The position numbers and the translations under genes are program-made. 64,000 bases of DNA. Origin: Hyphomicrobium_A sp963728165. GTDB lineage: Bacteria > Pseudomonadota > Alphaproteobacteria > Rhizobiales > Hyphomicrobiaceae. The DNA lies in the NCBI GenBank assembly GCA_963728165.1, contig CAVSIY010000002.1, forward strand, positions 186,001-250,000, written 5' to 3'. Below, piece by piece: positions 1 to 8,769 of this stretch. Positions within the stretch are counted from its first letter, which is position 1. Every line of letters starts with the position of its first letter. The notes under the pieces were generated by a model that did not search any database, was not told where the DNA came from, and worked only from the letters and a program-made list of their open reading frames with translations.

Positions 1-1832
1 AGCTGATCGATCATGCGCTTTGAGTTGCGCGCCGCGATCGCCGGCAGGCCCGTCACCGAGATGCGGAACTGCGGGTATTCCTTGCGAATGGGGTCGAGCG
101 AATGGTCGATCTTCTCCACCACGGGCAAGATCTTGCTCGAATCGATATCGGGGAGCCGCCCGGTCACCAGCACCGCGTTCTCTTCCTTGGCAATGAAGCG
201 GCGCACCAGATGCTGGGGCAGGATGCCGACGTACTTCTTCACCGTCTCGATGCGGTCGTCGCCCGCCGCGCGCAGCCAGCGGCGCAGACTGTCCACCGAC
301 CACACGTTGCCGAGGCCTGCCTCGTGCTCTACTGCATCGTGCACCTTGCTGATGACTTCGAGTGGCACTTCCGAGAACAGCGGCGTGCCGTCGGTCCACT
401 CGATCATGACGTGCACCGGGTTGGCGCCGGTGAGCTTCTTGTCGATGCGGCTCGTCGCATCGAGTGCCTGCTCGCGGTCGGGCACCTGGTCGGCGAGCCG
501 GTAGCGCGACGGCAGCTCGATGAACGCCGCCGTGAACAGCGCAAAGAGCGTGACGCCGATCAGGGAAAAGACATAAGGCCGGTAGACCACGCGGTCGACG
601 ATCCAGCCGACGATGGTGCCGAGCCCGTCCATTAGCGCGTCGGCCGGCACGCGGTCGCGCGCTAAGGCCGCCTCGTTGCGGATGAACACGACCCCGAGGA
701 TCGGCAGCACCAGAATGACGGCGATGAACGAGATGAAGGTGGAGAGCGCACCGGCAAGCCCGAACGTGCGAATGAGGCCCGACTGCGACAACAAAAGCGC
801 GCAGAAGGCCAAGAGCGCCGTGCCGTGGGCGAGCACGCAAGCCGGCCCGACGATGCGCACGGCGAAGCGCACCGCCTGGTGGCGATCATCGCCCTCGCGC
901 AGCCGGATACGGATCGCCGACACCATCTGCATGCTGTCGGCAAAGCCCATCACCATGATCAAGGGCGTCATGACATTGAGGAACAAGTTGAGCTTGAAGC
1001 CCGTCCAACCCAGGAGCCCCAGCGACCACGTCACCGCGAGCACGGGCGGCAATGTCGCGACCAGCATCAGGGAGAGGCGCCGGAAGAACACGGCAGCGAT
1101 CAGCCCGCCGAAGAGGAGCCCTAAGCCGTTGTAGACGAGCTGGTCGCGCTCCACCGCATTGCGGATCTCGAGCTGCATCACCGGCGCGCCGGTGAGCTTG
1201 GCCGTGAGCCCCGTGCCGGCGAGCAGATCGTGAACGGTGGCGTTGATCTCCCCGATGACGGTGCGTGCGGTCCGGTCGTGCACGATCTCGCGGTCGAGCG
1301 CGATGATGATGAGCGCCAGCTGTCCGTCGTCCGACAGGAACTTGCCCTTGACGATGTCGTTATCGCGCAGCGTCTTGATCATCTGATCGTAGGCGGCGCC
1401 TTCGGGCAGATCGTCGGGCACGATGGGAGCGGCATAGCCGGAGGGGTCGGGCGCCCCGCGCGCCGATACCATCGACACGAGCCCCGACACCCCGTCGATG
1501 AGTTGCAGCTCCGTCGTAAGCTCGGTGAAAGCCTTCAGCTGGCGCGGCTTCAGGAGGTTGGGCCCCTCCACCACCACCAGCACGTCGTACTCGCTGGAGG
1601 GAAACCGCCGGTCGATCGCCTCGTAACGGCGGAATTCCTCCGTGTTGGTCCGAAACAGCTCCGACAGGGAATCATCGACCTGCAGCTTGGAGACACCGAT
1701 TCCGGCCAGCACCGTCACGATCGCGGCGATGACGGCCACGACGTAGGGCGCGCGCAGGGCGATAAGCCCCAGGCGCTCCAGTCCGAACGAGAACACGAAT
1801 GTCCGGCGCGGCTCCTCAGCGCTGCTGCCCAT
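1..1832 (-). CDS. RND superfamily (MMPL-type) exporter, 3' end outside window
   Basis: The minus strand is open from an ATG at 1832 to the window edge, giving about 610 residues with no stop, so the C-terminus is missing. The product opens with a short cytoplasmic segment and one transmembrane helix (about residues 25-48). A large soluble loop of about 180 residues follows, then a bundle of hydrophobic helices around residues 230-400, and a second periplasmic loop begins. This helix-loop-helix-bundle order is the half-repeat of RND/MMPL/Patched-like proteins, which export lipids or hydrophobic compounds by proton-motive force. A G-rich ribosome binding stretch lies directly before the ATG. 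It is divergent from the secreted protein at 2093. Substrate unknown; a hopanoid or lipid exporter is only a guess. Confidence 0.8.
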   Translation of the reverse strand, partial: MGSSAEEPRRTFVFSFGLERLGLIALRAPYVVAVIAAIVTVLAGIGVSKLQVDDSLSELFRTNTEEFRRYEAIDRRFPSSEYDVLVVVEGPNLLKPRQLKAFTELTTELQLIDGVSGLVSMVSARGAPDPSGYAAPIVPDDLPEGAAYDQMIKTLRDNDIVKGKFLSDDGQLALIIIALDREIVHDRTARTVIGEINATVHDLLAGTGLTAKLTGAPVMQLEIRNAVERDQLVYNGLGLLFGGLIAAVFFRRLSLMLVATLPPVLAVTWSLGLLGWTGFKLNLFLNVMTPLIMVMGFADSMQMVSAIRIRLREGDDRHQAVRFAVRIVGPACVLAHGTALLAFCALLLSQSGLIRTFGLAGALSTFISFIAVILVLPILGVVFIRNEAALARDRVPADALMDGLGTIVGWIVDRVVYRPYVFSLIGVTLFALFTAAFIELPSRYRLADQVPDREQALDATSRIDKKLTGANPVHVMIEWTDGTPLFSEVPLEVISKVHDAVEHEAGLGNVWSVDSLRRWLRAAGDDRIETVKKYVGILPQHLVRRFIAKEENAVLVTGRLPDIDSSKILPVVEKIDHSLDPIRKEYPQFRISVTGLPAIAARNSKRMIDQ

Positions 1833-2092
1833 TGCTCCCCCGTCGGCATTCTTTGGGCTCTGCTTGGCAGGCCGGCCGATCTATATTTGTCGCATGTAAA
1901 CCTATCCCGCTCCATACGGAATCGGCTTAACGAGACGGATCGTTGCATTGGCTGCGTTACATGTGCAAGGGGATCGCCTCGGGACGTTGCGGCGCCGCAA
2001 TATGGCCGCACGGGCCGGGTCCTTTTCCCCCTCCGTCCGCCCGCTTTCCCCCGTCCCGGCGGCCGACCCTGCAGCTTTTTCGTAGATCGGCG

Positions 2093-3106
2093 ATGCGGCT
2101 CGTAGCCACCACCTCGGTATCCCCACGCGCCCGGCGCGTCTCCTCCCGGCTTGCCAGGGCGGCCCGCAGAGCGGCCCTGAGCCTCAGCCTTGCCGTGCTC
2201 GTTGCCGCGTGCGTGCCGCAGCTTGCCGCGGCGACCCCGCAGCAGGCCCCCAACAGCCGCGTCGTGCTCGACCTGCCCCCGGGCTACACGCCCTCGCCCC
2301 TGTTCTCCGGCTTCCAGAACGAGGCGGAAGGCGTGTCGTTCATCATCCTCGAGGCCCCCGTCGACGAGTACGACAAGATGGTGCAGGGGTTCACGCCGCA
2401 GGAGCTCGCCAAGCGCGGCATCACCGACGTGCGCACGGCCTCGCTCGGGCGCAATGACCCGCACGTCTACATGCGCGCGCGCCAGGTGTCGGAAGCCGGC
2501 ACCTACGACAAGTTCTTCGTGCTGTTCCGCACACACGACCAGACCATCCTCGTCTCGGTCAACGTGCCGGAGAAGTCCATCGAGGATGGCAGCGTCAAGC
2601 CGGAGGAGATCGAGCAAATCCTCGCCTCGGCCAAGACCACCGAGAAGCCGGCGGTGCGCGATCTCTTCTCGCTCTCCTATCTCGGGCCCTTCAAGGAGGC
2701 CGGCACCCTCGTCGGCACCAGCAAGGTCTACACGCTCGACGGGCGCATCGCGCCGGAGCAGCGCGGCGACACGCGCTCGGCCTTCATGGTGGCGCCCTCG
2801 CTCGACAAGCGGCCCATCGCCAATCCTGACAAGCTCGCCGTGGCGCTGCTCGCCAGCCTGCCAGGCTACAAGGAGGTGAAGCCCGAAGAGCCGCACGACA
2901 TCAAGGTCGGCGATCTCGACGGGGTGGAGGTGTCGGCGCACGCCGTCGACGAGGACGACGGCACCCCGGTGCGCCTCTACCAGGCGATGCTCATGGGCAA
3001 GGACGGCGGCTATTTCCGCCTCATCGGCATCGCGACAGCTGCAGACGCACCGCGGCTGGAGGCGGAATTCCCCAAGATCGCCCGCAGCTTCGCGCTGCTG
3101 CCCTGA
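2093..3106 (+). CDS. secreted or lipid-anchored protein of unknown function
   Basis: 337-residue product. The open frame reaches back to 1943, but the upstream part is Pro/Arg-rich noise; the ATG at 2093 gives a proper export signal with basic residues, a hydrophobic stretch, and VAAC (possible lipobox) followed by an AxA-type site before TPQQ. The mature part is soluble and shows two similar alpha/beta halves, each with a VxL-type strand, a Pro-rich turn and a final amphipathic helix, with no recognisable catalytic motif. I do not recognise the family. It is likely periplasmic or anchored to the inner face of the outer membrane. It is followed by tRNA-Val. The gene is divergent from the RND exporter and could serve the same envelope process, which is inference only. 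Confidence 0.75.
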   Translation: MRLVATTSVSPRARRVSSRLARAARRAALSLSLAVLVAACVPQLAAATPQQAPNSRVVLDLPPGYTPSPLFSGFQNEAEGVSFIILEAPVDEYDKMVQGFTPQELAKRGITDVRTASLGRNDPHVYMRARQVSEAGTYDKFFVLFRTHDQTILVSVNVPEKSIEDGSVKPEEIEQILASAKTTEKPAVRDLFSLSYLGPFKEAGTLVGTSKVYTLDGRIAPEQRGDTRSAFMVAPSLDKRPIANPDKLAVALLASLPGYKEVKPEEPHDIKVGDLDGVEVSAHAVDEDDGTPVRLYQAMLMGKDGGYFRLIGIATAADAPRLEAEFPKIARSFALLP

Positions 3107-3225
3107 GGGGGCGGGCTGCGGCTTGACAGGGGTGGGTGCCCCCTCGCATATGAACGGCCCTTAGGGACTTGCCGTGCTTCTCTTATCGGAAAACCGGTTC
3201 TCAAATTTTCCGGAAGCACTCGGGC

Positions 3226-3300
3226 GGGCGGTTAGCTCAGCGGTAGAGCACACGCTTCACACGCGTGGGGTCATAGGTTCAATCCCTATACCGCCCACCA
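3226..3300 (+). tRNA. tRNA-Val (anticodon CAC)
   Basis: The acceptor stem GGGCGGT pairs with ACCGCCC. The D arm is GCTC/GAGC, and the anticodon stem CACGC/GCGTG holds loop TTCACAC with anticodon CAC, which reads GUG. The T arm is ATAGG-TTCAATC-CCTAT, and CCA is encoded at 3298-3300. All four arms fold without mismatch. Confidence 0.97.
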
Positions 3301-3315
3301 TCGAGCCCCCGATTC

Positions 3316-3717
3316 CTACCCTCCGGCCGCGCGGATCTCGCGCTCTTTGTCGGCGATCCGCTTTCGAAGCGCGGGCAGCTGATCCGGCGGTGCCGTCTTC
3401 AATACGCTGGTGAGCTCGGCCAGCTGCGCACGCAAGCGTGCGCGCCGCAGGCCCGCGCGCTCTGGCAGCGTGGTTCGCTCCTCCAGCAAACGGCTCAGGG
3501 GAGCCGTGTCCCGCGCCTCGGGATAGCAGATCATCAGATCGATGAGGTCCTTTTCGAACTCGCTGATCCGCTCTCGGACACGCTCGAATTGGATCTTGAA
3601 CAGTTTCTGGTCGGCCTTCGACCGAAACTTGGCCATGTCGACCAGCTCTCTGACCTCGCCCTCGAGCCAGCGCAGACCCTGAACCGCGCGCATCCGCTGA
3701 TCATCGCTTCGCATCAT
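3316..3717 (-). CDS. small charged coiled-coil hypothetical protein
   Basis: 133 residues if the tandem ATG codons at 3717/3714 are used. The frame is open back to 3984, but the upstream part crosses an AT-rich stretch (about 3718-3790) that looks like a promoter and then an sRNA-like unit, so the shorter form is preferred. The protein is rich in Arg, Glu, Lys and Leu with long predicted helices (for example FERVRERISEFEKDLIDL), and the last 40 residues are an amphipathic helix ending REIRAAGG. It has no signal peptide or membrane segment. Family not recognised. It converges on the tRNA gene. Confidence 0.55.
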   Translation of the reverse strand: MMRSDDQRMRAVQGLRWLEGEVRELVDMAKFRSKADQKLFKIQFERVRERISEFEKDLIDLMICYPEARDTAPLSRLLEERTTLPERAGLRRARLRAQLAELTSVLKTAPPDQLPALRKRIADKEREIRAAGG

Positions 3718-3855
3718 GAGAGGATAAGCGTCATTCGCTAAGAATGCGCTGTGCACGTCATGGTAAAGAATTGTTTCCCTTAGGTATTGCTCGCAAACCG
3801 AGCAAAGGCGGGAAGCGGGTCGGCGCTCCGGCGGCGAACTCACTTCTCCCGAAAC

Positions 3856-3938
3856 AAAAAAGAGCGCCGTACCAGAGGGGGCTGATCGGCGCTCAACGTC
3901 GAGCCGAGGGAGGGCTCGCTCCGCCAGGGGTGCGGCGG
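3856..3938 (-). ncRNA. candidate small RNA with anti-Shine-Dalgarno loop (copy 2)
   Basis: Read on the minus strand, three hairpins follow each other: CCGCC/GGCGG (3921-3938), GAGCC-CTCCCTC-GGCTC (3901-3917), and GAGCGCCG/CGGCGCTC (3862-3894), which runs straight into six U residues (3856-3861). The last is a textbook intrinsic terminator. The middle loop exposes CUCCCUC, complementary to GGAG-type ribosome binding sites. The same architecture recurs about 460 bp upstream on the same strand (4300-4434). No reading frame fits the unit. The plan resembles the alpha-r14 family of rhizobial trans-acting sRNAs, which carry CU-rich loops; membership is inferred from structure, not from alignment. 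The 5' end is not determined. Confidence 0.5.
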
Positions 3939-4299
3939 GAAGAAATTTGGGCCCTCGTGCGCGCCTCAGCAAAAATTGGAGCAATACGCTCTGAACTAAA
4001 GGCGCCCCAATCTAATGCACGCACGGGGCACACTGAGTTTCTCGCCGACCGCTGCGGCAGTCCATTACCAAAAAAGCGGTAAGGGCGATCCCCCGGACCC
4101 GACCGGCGCCCGCCCGGCTTCTGCTCTGCGCAATAACAACACGCAAACGCCGCCCCAGGGACGAAAATCGGCCAACAAGCGCCGTGATCGTGGACGGTGG
4201 GTGCCTCATCTTCCCTGCATGGATGATCAGGGCCCCGGGGGCTCGGGCGGCGCAACGCCTCACGTCGTCCGGGCTCTCGCCTCATGCAGCCGCGCGGGC

Positions 4300-4455
4300 A
4301 AAAAAAGGGAGCGCCGGGTCGGCTACGCAAAGCGAACCTAACCGGCGCTCCGATGAGCCCTGAGGGAGTAAGGCTCTCTCCGTTGGGGGACAACAGAGAT
4401 TGTGCCGAGGATGGTGACCGAGCCTGATTCGGCTGTCCATAGGCCGGCCCGCGCC
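4300..4455 (-). ncRNA. candidate small RNA with anti-Shine-Dalgarno loop (copy 1)
   Basis: On the minus strand there is a hairpin AGCC/GGCT (4421-4434), then GAGCC/GGCTC (4355-4376) whose loop holds ACTCCCTCA, then a perfect 10-bp stem GGAGCGCCGG/CCGGCGCTCC (4308-4351) followed by C and seven U residues (4300-4306). The last stem is a strong intrinsic terminator. The CUCCCUC loop and the GAGCGCCG terminator stem are shared with the unit at 3856-3938, suggesting tandem paralogues. A weak sigma70-like pair (CTTTCC, 18 bp, CTTTAT) lies around 4488-4460 on the minus strand. The 5' boundary is a guess. It lies in the intergenic space downstream of the 82-residue gene at 4546, and it could instead be only that gene's terminator. 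Confidence 0.5.
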
Positions 4456-4545
4456 GGCATAAAGATTGCTGTGGACAAAATGGGAAAGCCACACTCCCGC
4501 GCGGGCGGCGCGGTGGTGCGGCGTAGAACGCTGCGCTAGGCGGCC

Positions 4546-4794
4546 TCACGCAGCCTTGGCAGTCTCGGTGGTCTCGGTATTCTGGGCCGACTGCGGCGCA
4601 GCCTCGCTGTCGACGCGCGGGGGCGCCTCCAGCGCCAGCAATCCCGCCAGCTCCCGCCGCACCTGAATGCATTCGTACTCGGCCTTGGCGATCAGCCGCT
4701 CCACGTCGGCCTGGCGCTGCGCGTTCTCGCGCGCGATCCCGGCCTGCTGCGCGAACTGCGGCCCCATCCGCGCGAAGAATTCCTTGCCTGGCAT
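4546..4794 (-). CDS. small hypothetical protein with coiled-coil centre
   Basis: 82-residue product starting at an ATG preceded, 4-5 bases upstream, by a GGGGGGA-type ribosome binding site. The N-terminal 15 residues resemble small phasin-like or regulatory proteins (FFARMGPQF), the middle is a strongly helical charged segment (RQADVERLIAKAEYE), and the C-terminus is Ala/Thr/Glu-rich and probably disordered. It has one cysteine, no signal peptide and no membrane helix. It lies 117 bp downstream of the decarboxylase gene on the same strand, separated from it by a strong hairpin at 4881-4905, so it probably has its own promoter. Family not recognised. Confidence 0.6.
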   Translation of the reverse strand: MPGKEFFARMGPQFAQQAGIARENAQRQADVERLIAKAEYECIQVRRELAGLLALEAPPRVDSEAAPQSAQNTETTETAKAA

Positions 4795-4880
4795 GACGTT
4801 CCCCCCTCGGGATGCAACGTCATAGCAAGTAACGCGATTCGCCTGTGGACAGGAGGTGGATTGTTTGTGGATGGTCTTCC

Positions 4881-4905
4881 CCCTCTCCCGGCTTGCGGGA
4901 GAGGG
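4881..4905. terminator. 10-bp hairpin after the decarboxylase gene
   Basis: CCCTCTCCCG/CGGGAGAGGG with a 5-base loop lies just past the stop codon of the minus-strand decarboxylase gene. It has no U-run on either strand. It may be a termination or RNA-stability hairpin; CTCTCCC-type stems are also seen in the larger palindromic repeat at 55712. Confidence 0.45.
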
Positions 4906-4911
4906 AACGCT

Positions 4912-6087
4912 TTAGCGCTGCGCTGAGCGCGGCTCGGCGGCCTCGGCCCCGTACATGGTCAGCATCGGCTCGTCGAGCAGGATCACCTCGTCGTACTCGC
5001 CGTAGCCATTGAAGTGGCCGGCAATCGCCCGCCCGTAGGCGCCCATGTTGCCGATCTCGATGTAGTCGCCCTCCGCCACCGATGCCGGCAGCAGGAACGG
5101 CCCCTTCATGTAGTCGATGGAGTCGCAGGTCGGGCCCCACAGCTCGAAGGGCTGCAGCGGCTCTGACGCATCGACGTCGCGGCTGACGAGCCGCGTCGGG
5201 AAGATGAAGCCCAGGTGCGCGGCGTCGAACAGCATGCCGTAGGAGCCGTCGTTGATGTAGAGGTTGTTGCCGCGCCGCGCATCCACGCGCACGATGAGGC
5301 TCTCGGCCTCCGCCACCAGTGCGCGGCCCGGCTCGCACATGAGCTTGATGTTCTCGCGCACGGGCAGCGTCTCGACGCCTGCCAGGATGGTGTCGAGGAA
5401 GACCTGCAGCGGGGCCGGATCGCTGTCGGGATAGCGCGCGGGAAAGCCGCCGCCGACGTCGAGCCGGTCGATCACCACGCCGGCCTTGACGATCAGCTTG
5501 TGCACCTCGGCGAGCGCCGTGACGAAGGCGTCCGGCGTGGAGGTCTGCGAGCCGACATGGAAGGTGAGCCCCAGCTCGGCGGCAGCCTGGCGCGTCCGCA
5601 TGAGGAGGCGGGCCGCTTTTTGGCCGGAGAGCCCGAACTTGCGCTCGAGCGGAATGCGGCTGTTGATGGCGGGCACCGCCACGCGCACCCACAACAGGAG
5701 ATCGCGGGCGTGCCCGGTCGCCTCCAGGATCTTGTCGAGCTCATCCTCGCCGTCGAGCGCGAACGAGCGCACGCCCATGTCATAGGCGCGGTGGATCGCG
5801 TGGCGCGACTTGACGGGATGCATGAAGTGGAGCTGGGCGTCCGGGATCGTCACGGCGTCCTCGATCTCGGGCAGCGAGGCGACGTCGAAGTGGCGGATGC
5901 CGGCGCCGTAGAGCGCCCCGATCAGGAAGACGGAGTTGTTGGCCTTGTAGGCGTAGGCGACGTCACCGGGAAAGTTGTCGAGGAACCATCGCGCCGCGCG
6001 GCCCGCCGCGTGCGGGCGCAATCCGCGCACCGGCCGCTCGGGCCGGCACTTGTCGATCAGAGCTGCCGCAGAGGAGAGCTTCTCCAT
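4912..6087 (-). CDS. fold-III PLP ornithine/lysine decarboxylase
   Basis: 391-residue, alanine-racemase-fold (group IV) amino acid decarboxylase making putrescine or cadaverine in the cytosol. Seen: PLP-lysine motif YAYKANN (K48), HVGSQ (177-181), the glycine loop VGGGFP (211-216), phosphate-binding EPGR (252-255), WGPTCDSID with the catalytic Cys321 contributed across the dimer, and a C-terminal NMGAYGRA segment. The length matches the eukaryote-like ODC group common in alphaproteobacteria rather than the longer biosynthetic arginine decarboxylase. Ornithine versus lysine preference cannot be read from these motifs. GGAGG lies 9 bases before the ATG. It is divergent from the ThDP enzyme at 6393 across a 305-bp intergenic region in which I see no further gene. 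Confidence 0.92.
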   Translation of the reverse strand: MEKLSSAAALIDKCRPERPVRGLRPHAAGRAARWFLDNFPGDVAYAYKANNSVFLIGALYGAGIRHFDVASLPEIEDAVTIPDAQLHFMHPVKSRHAIHRAYDMGVRSFALDGEDELDKILEATGHARDLLLWVRVAVPAINSRIPLERKFGLSGQKAARLLMRTRQAAAELGLTFHVGSQTSTPDAFVTALAEVHKLIVKAGVVIDRLDVGGGFPARYPDSDPAPLQVFLDTILAGVETLPVRENIKLMCEPGRALVAEAESLIVRVDARRGNNLYINDGSYGMLFDAAHLGFIFPTRLVSRDVDASEPLQPFELWGPTCDSIDYMKGPFLLPASVAEGDYIEIGNMGAYGRAIAGHFNGYGEYDEVILLDEPMLTMYGAEAAEPRSAQR

Positions 6088-6392
6088 CGCATGGAACCTC
6101 CACCGCCATCAAAGGCGAACTAAAGGCGCTGCTTCGCAAGCAGTGACCGCCAAACTGAAAGAGGGGTGCATTTAGGGCGCGCGCCCCCCCCTGTAAAGGG
6201 CTTTTTTGCGACGCGCACGCGTTGACGAGCCGGCAGCGACCCCACGACGCGCTCGCACGTTTGCCCGCATTCGAAGGGCGCGGCATGGCAGCTGGCGCCG
6301 CAGGCGTAACCCAACCGCCCATTTGTACTGTTCTCACGCCGCCGGCCCTGCCTAAAACATGCCATGGGATGTGAGCCGGCGAAGGTATCTTG

Positions 6393-8048
6393 ATGCGGAC
6401 GGGGGGAAAGATCCTGATCGACCAGCTGGTCGTGCAGGGCTGCCGCACGCTTTTCACCGTCCCCGGCGAGAGCTTCCTGCCGGCGCTCGATGCGCTCTTC
6501 GACGAGGGCCCGATCCGCACCATCGTGTGCCGCCATGAAGGCGGGGCGGCGATGATGGCGGAGGCGTCCGGCAAACTCACCGGCGCCCCCGGCGCAGCCT
6601 TCGTCACGCGCGCGGCCGGCGCCGCCAACGCCGTGAGCGGCGTCTATGTGGCTCACCACGATTCGACGCCCATGCTCTTGCTCGTCGGGCTGACGGCGCA
6701 GGCGCGCGAGGGACGCGGCGCCTTTCAGGAGATCGACATCGCGGCGCTGTTCGGTGCACTTGCCAAGTGGGTCGGCATCGTACGCACGCCCGAGCGCATC
6801 CCGGAGCTCGTGGCGCGCGCCTACCACGCCGCACTTGCCGGGCGTCCGGGGCCGGTGGTGCTGGGGCTGCCCGAGGACGTTCTCCTTGCCGCCGCCGATG
6901 TCGCCGACGGCGTGCGGGTGCGGCCGGCGAGCCCAGCGCCCTCCGCAGCCGAGATGACGCGTCTCAAGAACAAGCTCGTTGCCGCCGAGCGGCCGCTGGT
7001 GCTCGTCGGCGGACCGGGATGGAGTGCCGAGGCCGCACAGCACCTCGCCACCTTTGCGGAGACCTTCGACGTCCCCGTCGCGGCGGCCTTCCGCAGGCAA
7101 GACCACCTCGACAATCGGAACCAGGCCTACGTCGGGCACGCGGGCATCGACATCGATCCCAAGCTCGGCGCGGCCATGCGCGGCTCCGACCTGCTGCTCA
7201 TCATCGGCGAGACGCCGGCCGACGTGACGACGAGCGGCTATACGCTCTTGTCCGTTCCCACGCCGGGGCAGTTCCTCGCGCACGCGCACCCCTCAGGCGA
7301 CGAGGTCGGGCGCCTCTACCGCACCGACCTGCCGATCGTGTCGGCGGCCGAGCCGTTCGCCAAAGCGCTCGCCCGCCTGAAGCCGCCACCCAGGCGCCGC
7401 TGGGCCCGTCTGCGCCGCGACCTGCGGGCGAGCTACGAGCGCTCGTTGAAGCCGTTGCCGACGCCCGGCGCCGTCAAGCTCGAGGAGGTGATCGCCACCC
7501 TGTCGCGCGAGCTCCCCGACGACGCCATCATCGCCAACGGCGCCGGCAACTACACAGCCTTCCTGCACCGCTACTTCCAGTACAAGGGCTACCCCTCCCA
7601 GCTCGCTCCGACGTCGGGGTCCATGGGCTACGGCCTACCCGCCGCCATCGCCGCCAAGCTCGCCCACCCCGAGCGGCCCGTCGTGGCCCTGGCGGGCGAC
7701 GGATGCCTTCTGATGACCGGCCAGGAGCTTGCGACCGCCGTGCAGTACGCCCTGCCCCTCGTTCTGATCGTCGCCAACAACGGCATGTACGGGACCATCC
7801 GCATGCACCAGGAGCGCCTCTTTCCGGGGCGTGTGCTGGGCACGAGCCTCGTTAACCCCGACTTCGCCGCGCTGGCCCGCTCGTTCGGCGCCGCCGGTGT
7901 CACCATTACGCGCACGGAGGACTTCCCCTCGGCCTTGCGACGCGCCCTGTCGGCGGCGCTTCCGACCCTCATCGAGCTCAAGCTCGACCCGGAGGCGATC
8001 AGTCCGCGTCAGACCCTGGCGCAGATCCGGGGCACGGAAAAACCGTAA
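6393..8048 (+). CDS. thiamine diphosphate-dependent enzyme, acetolactate synthase-like
   Basis: 551 residues with the three-domain plan of the acetolactate synthase/benzoylformate decarboxylase family. The N-terminal Pyr domain carries the activating Glu49 (CRHEGGAAMMAEA). A central nucleotide-fold domain follows (about 190-330), then a C-terminal PP domain with the ThDP/Mg motif GDG at 435-437 and NN at 462-463. A TTG lies just before the chosen ATG; GAAGG precedes both. It is unlike a true IlvB in lacking a neighbouring regulatory subunit gene (ilvH), so a catabolic 2-oxo-acid decarboxylase or carboligase is as likely as valine/isoleucine synthesis. It is monocistronic as far as can be seen. 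Substrate unknown. Confidence 0.88.
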   Translation: MRTGGKILIDQLVVQGCRTLFTVPGESFLPALDALFDEGPIRTIVCRHEGGAAMMAEASGKLTGAPGAAFVTRAAGAANAVSGVYVAHHDSTPMLLLVGLTAQAREGRGAFQEIDIAALFGALAKWVGIVRTPERIPELVARAYHAALAGRPGPVVLGLPEDVLLAAADVADGVRVRPASPAPSAAEMTRLKNKLVAAERPLVLVGGPGWSAEAAQHLATFAETFDVPVAAAFRRQDHLDNRNQAYVGHAGIDIDPKLGAAMRGSDLLLIIGETPADVTTSGYTLLSVPTPGQFLAHAHPSGDEVGRLYRTDLPIVSAAEPFAKALARLKPPPRRRWARLRRDLRASYERSLKPLPTPGAVKLEEVIATLSRELPDDAIIANGAGNYTAFLHRYFQYKGYPSQLAPTSGSMGYGLPAAIAAKLAHPERPVVALAGDGCLLMTGQELATAVQYALPLVLIVANNGMYGTIRMHQERLFPGRVLGTSLVNPDFAALARSFGAAGVTITRTEDFPSALRRALSAALPTLIELKLDPEAISPRQTLAQIRGTEKP

Positions 8049-8211
8049 AGACGAGGGCCAAGCCGTCGGTGCGATCCCAATCGTAAATACTTTCTTAAAG
8101 CTAAAATTGGCCCATTATCCATAGATCACACCTTGGTTAGACTAATGAGTTCTTATCGGTTACAAAAGCATCAACTCAATTGTACACGCCTAGCCGTACA
8201 AGGATCATCTC

Positions 8212-8388
8212 ATGGATCTCGAGGGGGCCAAGACGCAGAACGGGCCACGGTGGGCCTGGGCCCGTACCGGCGCACTCATTCTCTTCGTGCTGACCGGCAT
8301 CCTGTTGCTTGCCTCGCTCAACGTCGCCCGCAGCTCGGACGCGCCCTATCCAGGCGCTGCCGGCCTGCTGCACATCGAACGCACCTGA
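8212..8388 (+). CDS. 58-residue single-pass membrane protein
   Basis: Short frame starting at an ATG with AAGGAT six bases upstream and ending with TGA. A polar N-terminus of about 18 residues (EGAKTQNGPRWAWART) precedes one clear transmembrane helix (GALILFVLTGILLLASL), followed by a 17-residue periplasmic tail; the positive residues lie before the helix, so N-in is expected. An AT-rich stretch (8085-8200) ahead of it looks like a promoter region and a rho-independent terminator follows at 8483, so it sits in a self-contained transcription unit. Family not recognised. Confidence 0.6.
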   Translation: MDLEGAKTQNGPRWAWARTGALILFVLTGILLLASLNVARSSDAPYPGAAGLLHIERT

Positions 8389-8482
8389 GGAAACACAGCC
8401 AGAGACCACGAGCCTTCTTACGATCCGCACTACTTTCCACGACCCACTCTCCCCTAACCGAATGCTCTCCCCCAAGACCTAG

Positions 8483-8515
8483 AGCCTCGGATCCTCCGGA
8501 TCCGGGGCTTCTTTT
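8483..8515 (+). terminator. rho-independent terminator
   Basis: Stem of 12 pairs centred on CGGATCC/GGATCCG with a 3-base loop, followed by CTTTT. It closes the transcription unit of the small membrane protein. The stretch 8389-8769 around it holds no convincing gene; a 22-codon frame (8736-8804) overlapping the oxygenase start was not accepted. Confidence 0.7.
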
Positions 8516-8769
8516 CGTGGCGGCCGAGGTCTGGCATGCACAGGCGGCAGGGACTTGTTTGCGCTGGCGCTCTGGCCGATGCTAAAGGGCGGCAGCGGCA
8601 TTCTGGCCTATGGAAGCCGCTCAAGGGGACCTCTGCAGCCGCCCGGTCGGCGCAAGCGCGCGTGCAGACTTCAAGGCCAAGCTCGCGCAGGCGGGTTTGA
8701 ACCGCTCCTGCCGCCTAACAGGGAAGCCACGCCACATGGCCATAACCTCACAATCCGTCGTCGAACTCG

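Noticed and set aside
3226..3300. tRNA-Val as an attachment site for an island
   Set aside because: No integrase or repeated 3' end of the tRNA follows within the window.
3718..3984. N-terminal extension of the coiled-coil hypothetical protein
   Set aside because: It would cross an AT-rich promoter-like stretch and the terminator-bearing sRNA unit at 3856-3938; the composition differs from the rest of the protein.
4070..4110. TTACC...GGTAA palindrome next to AAAAAA as a third sRNA terminator
   Set aside because: Stem of only five pairs with the A-run inside the loop; no CUCCC loop upstream.
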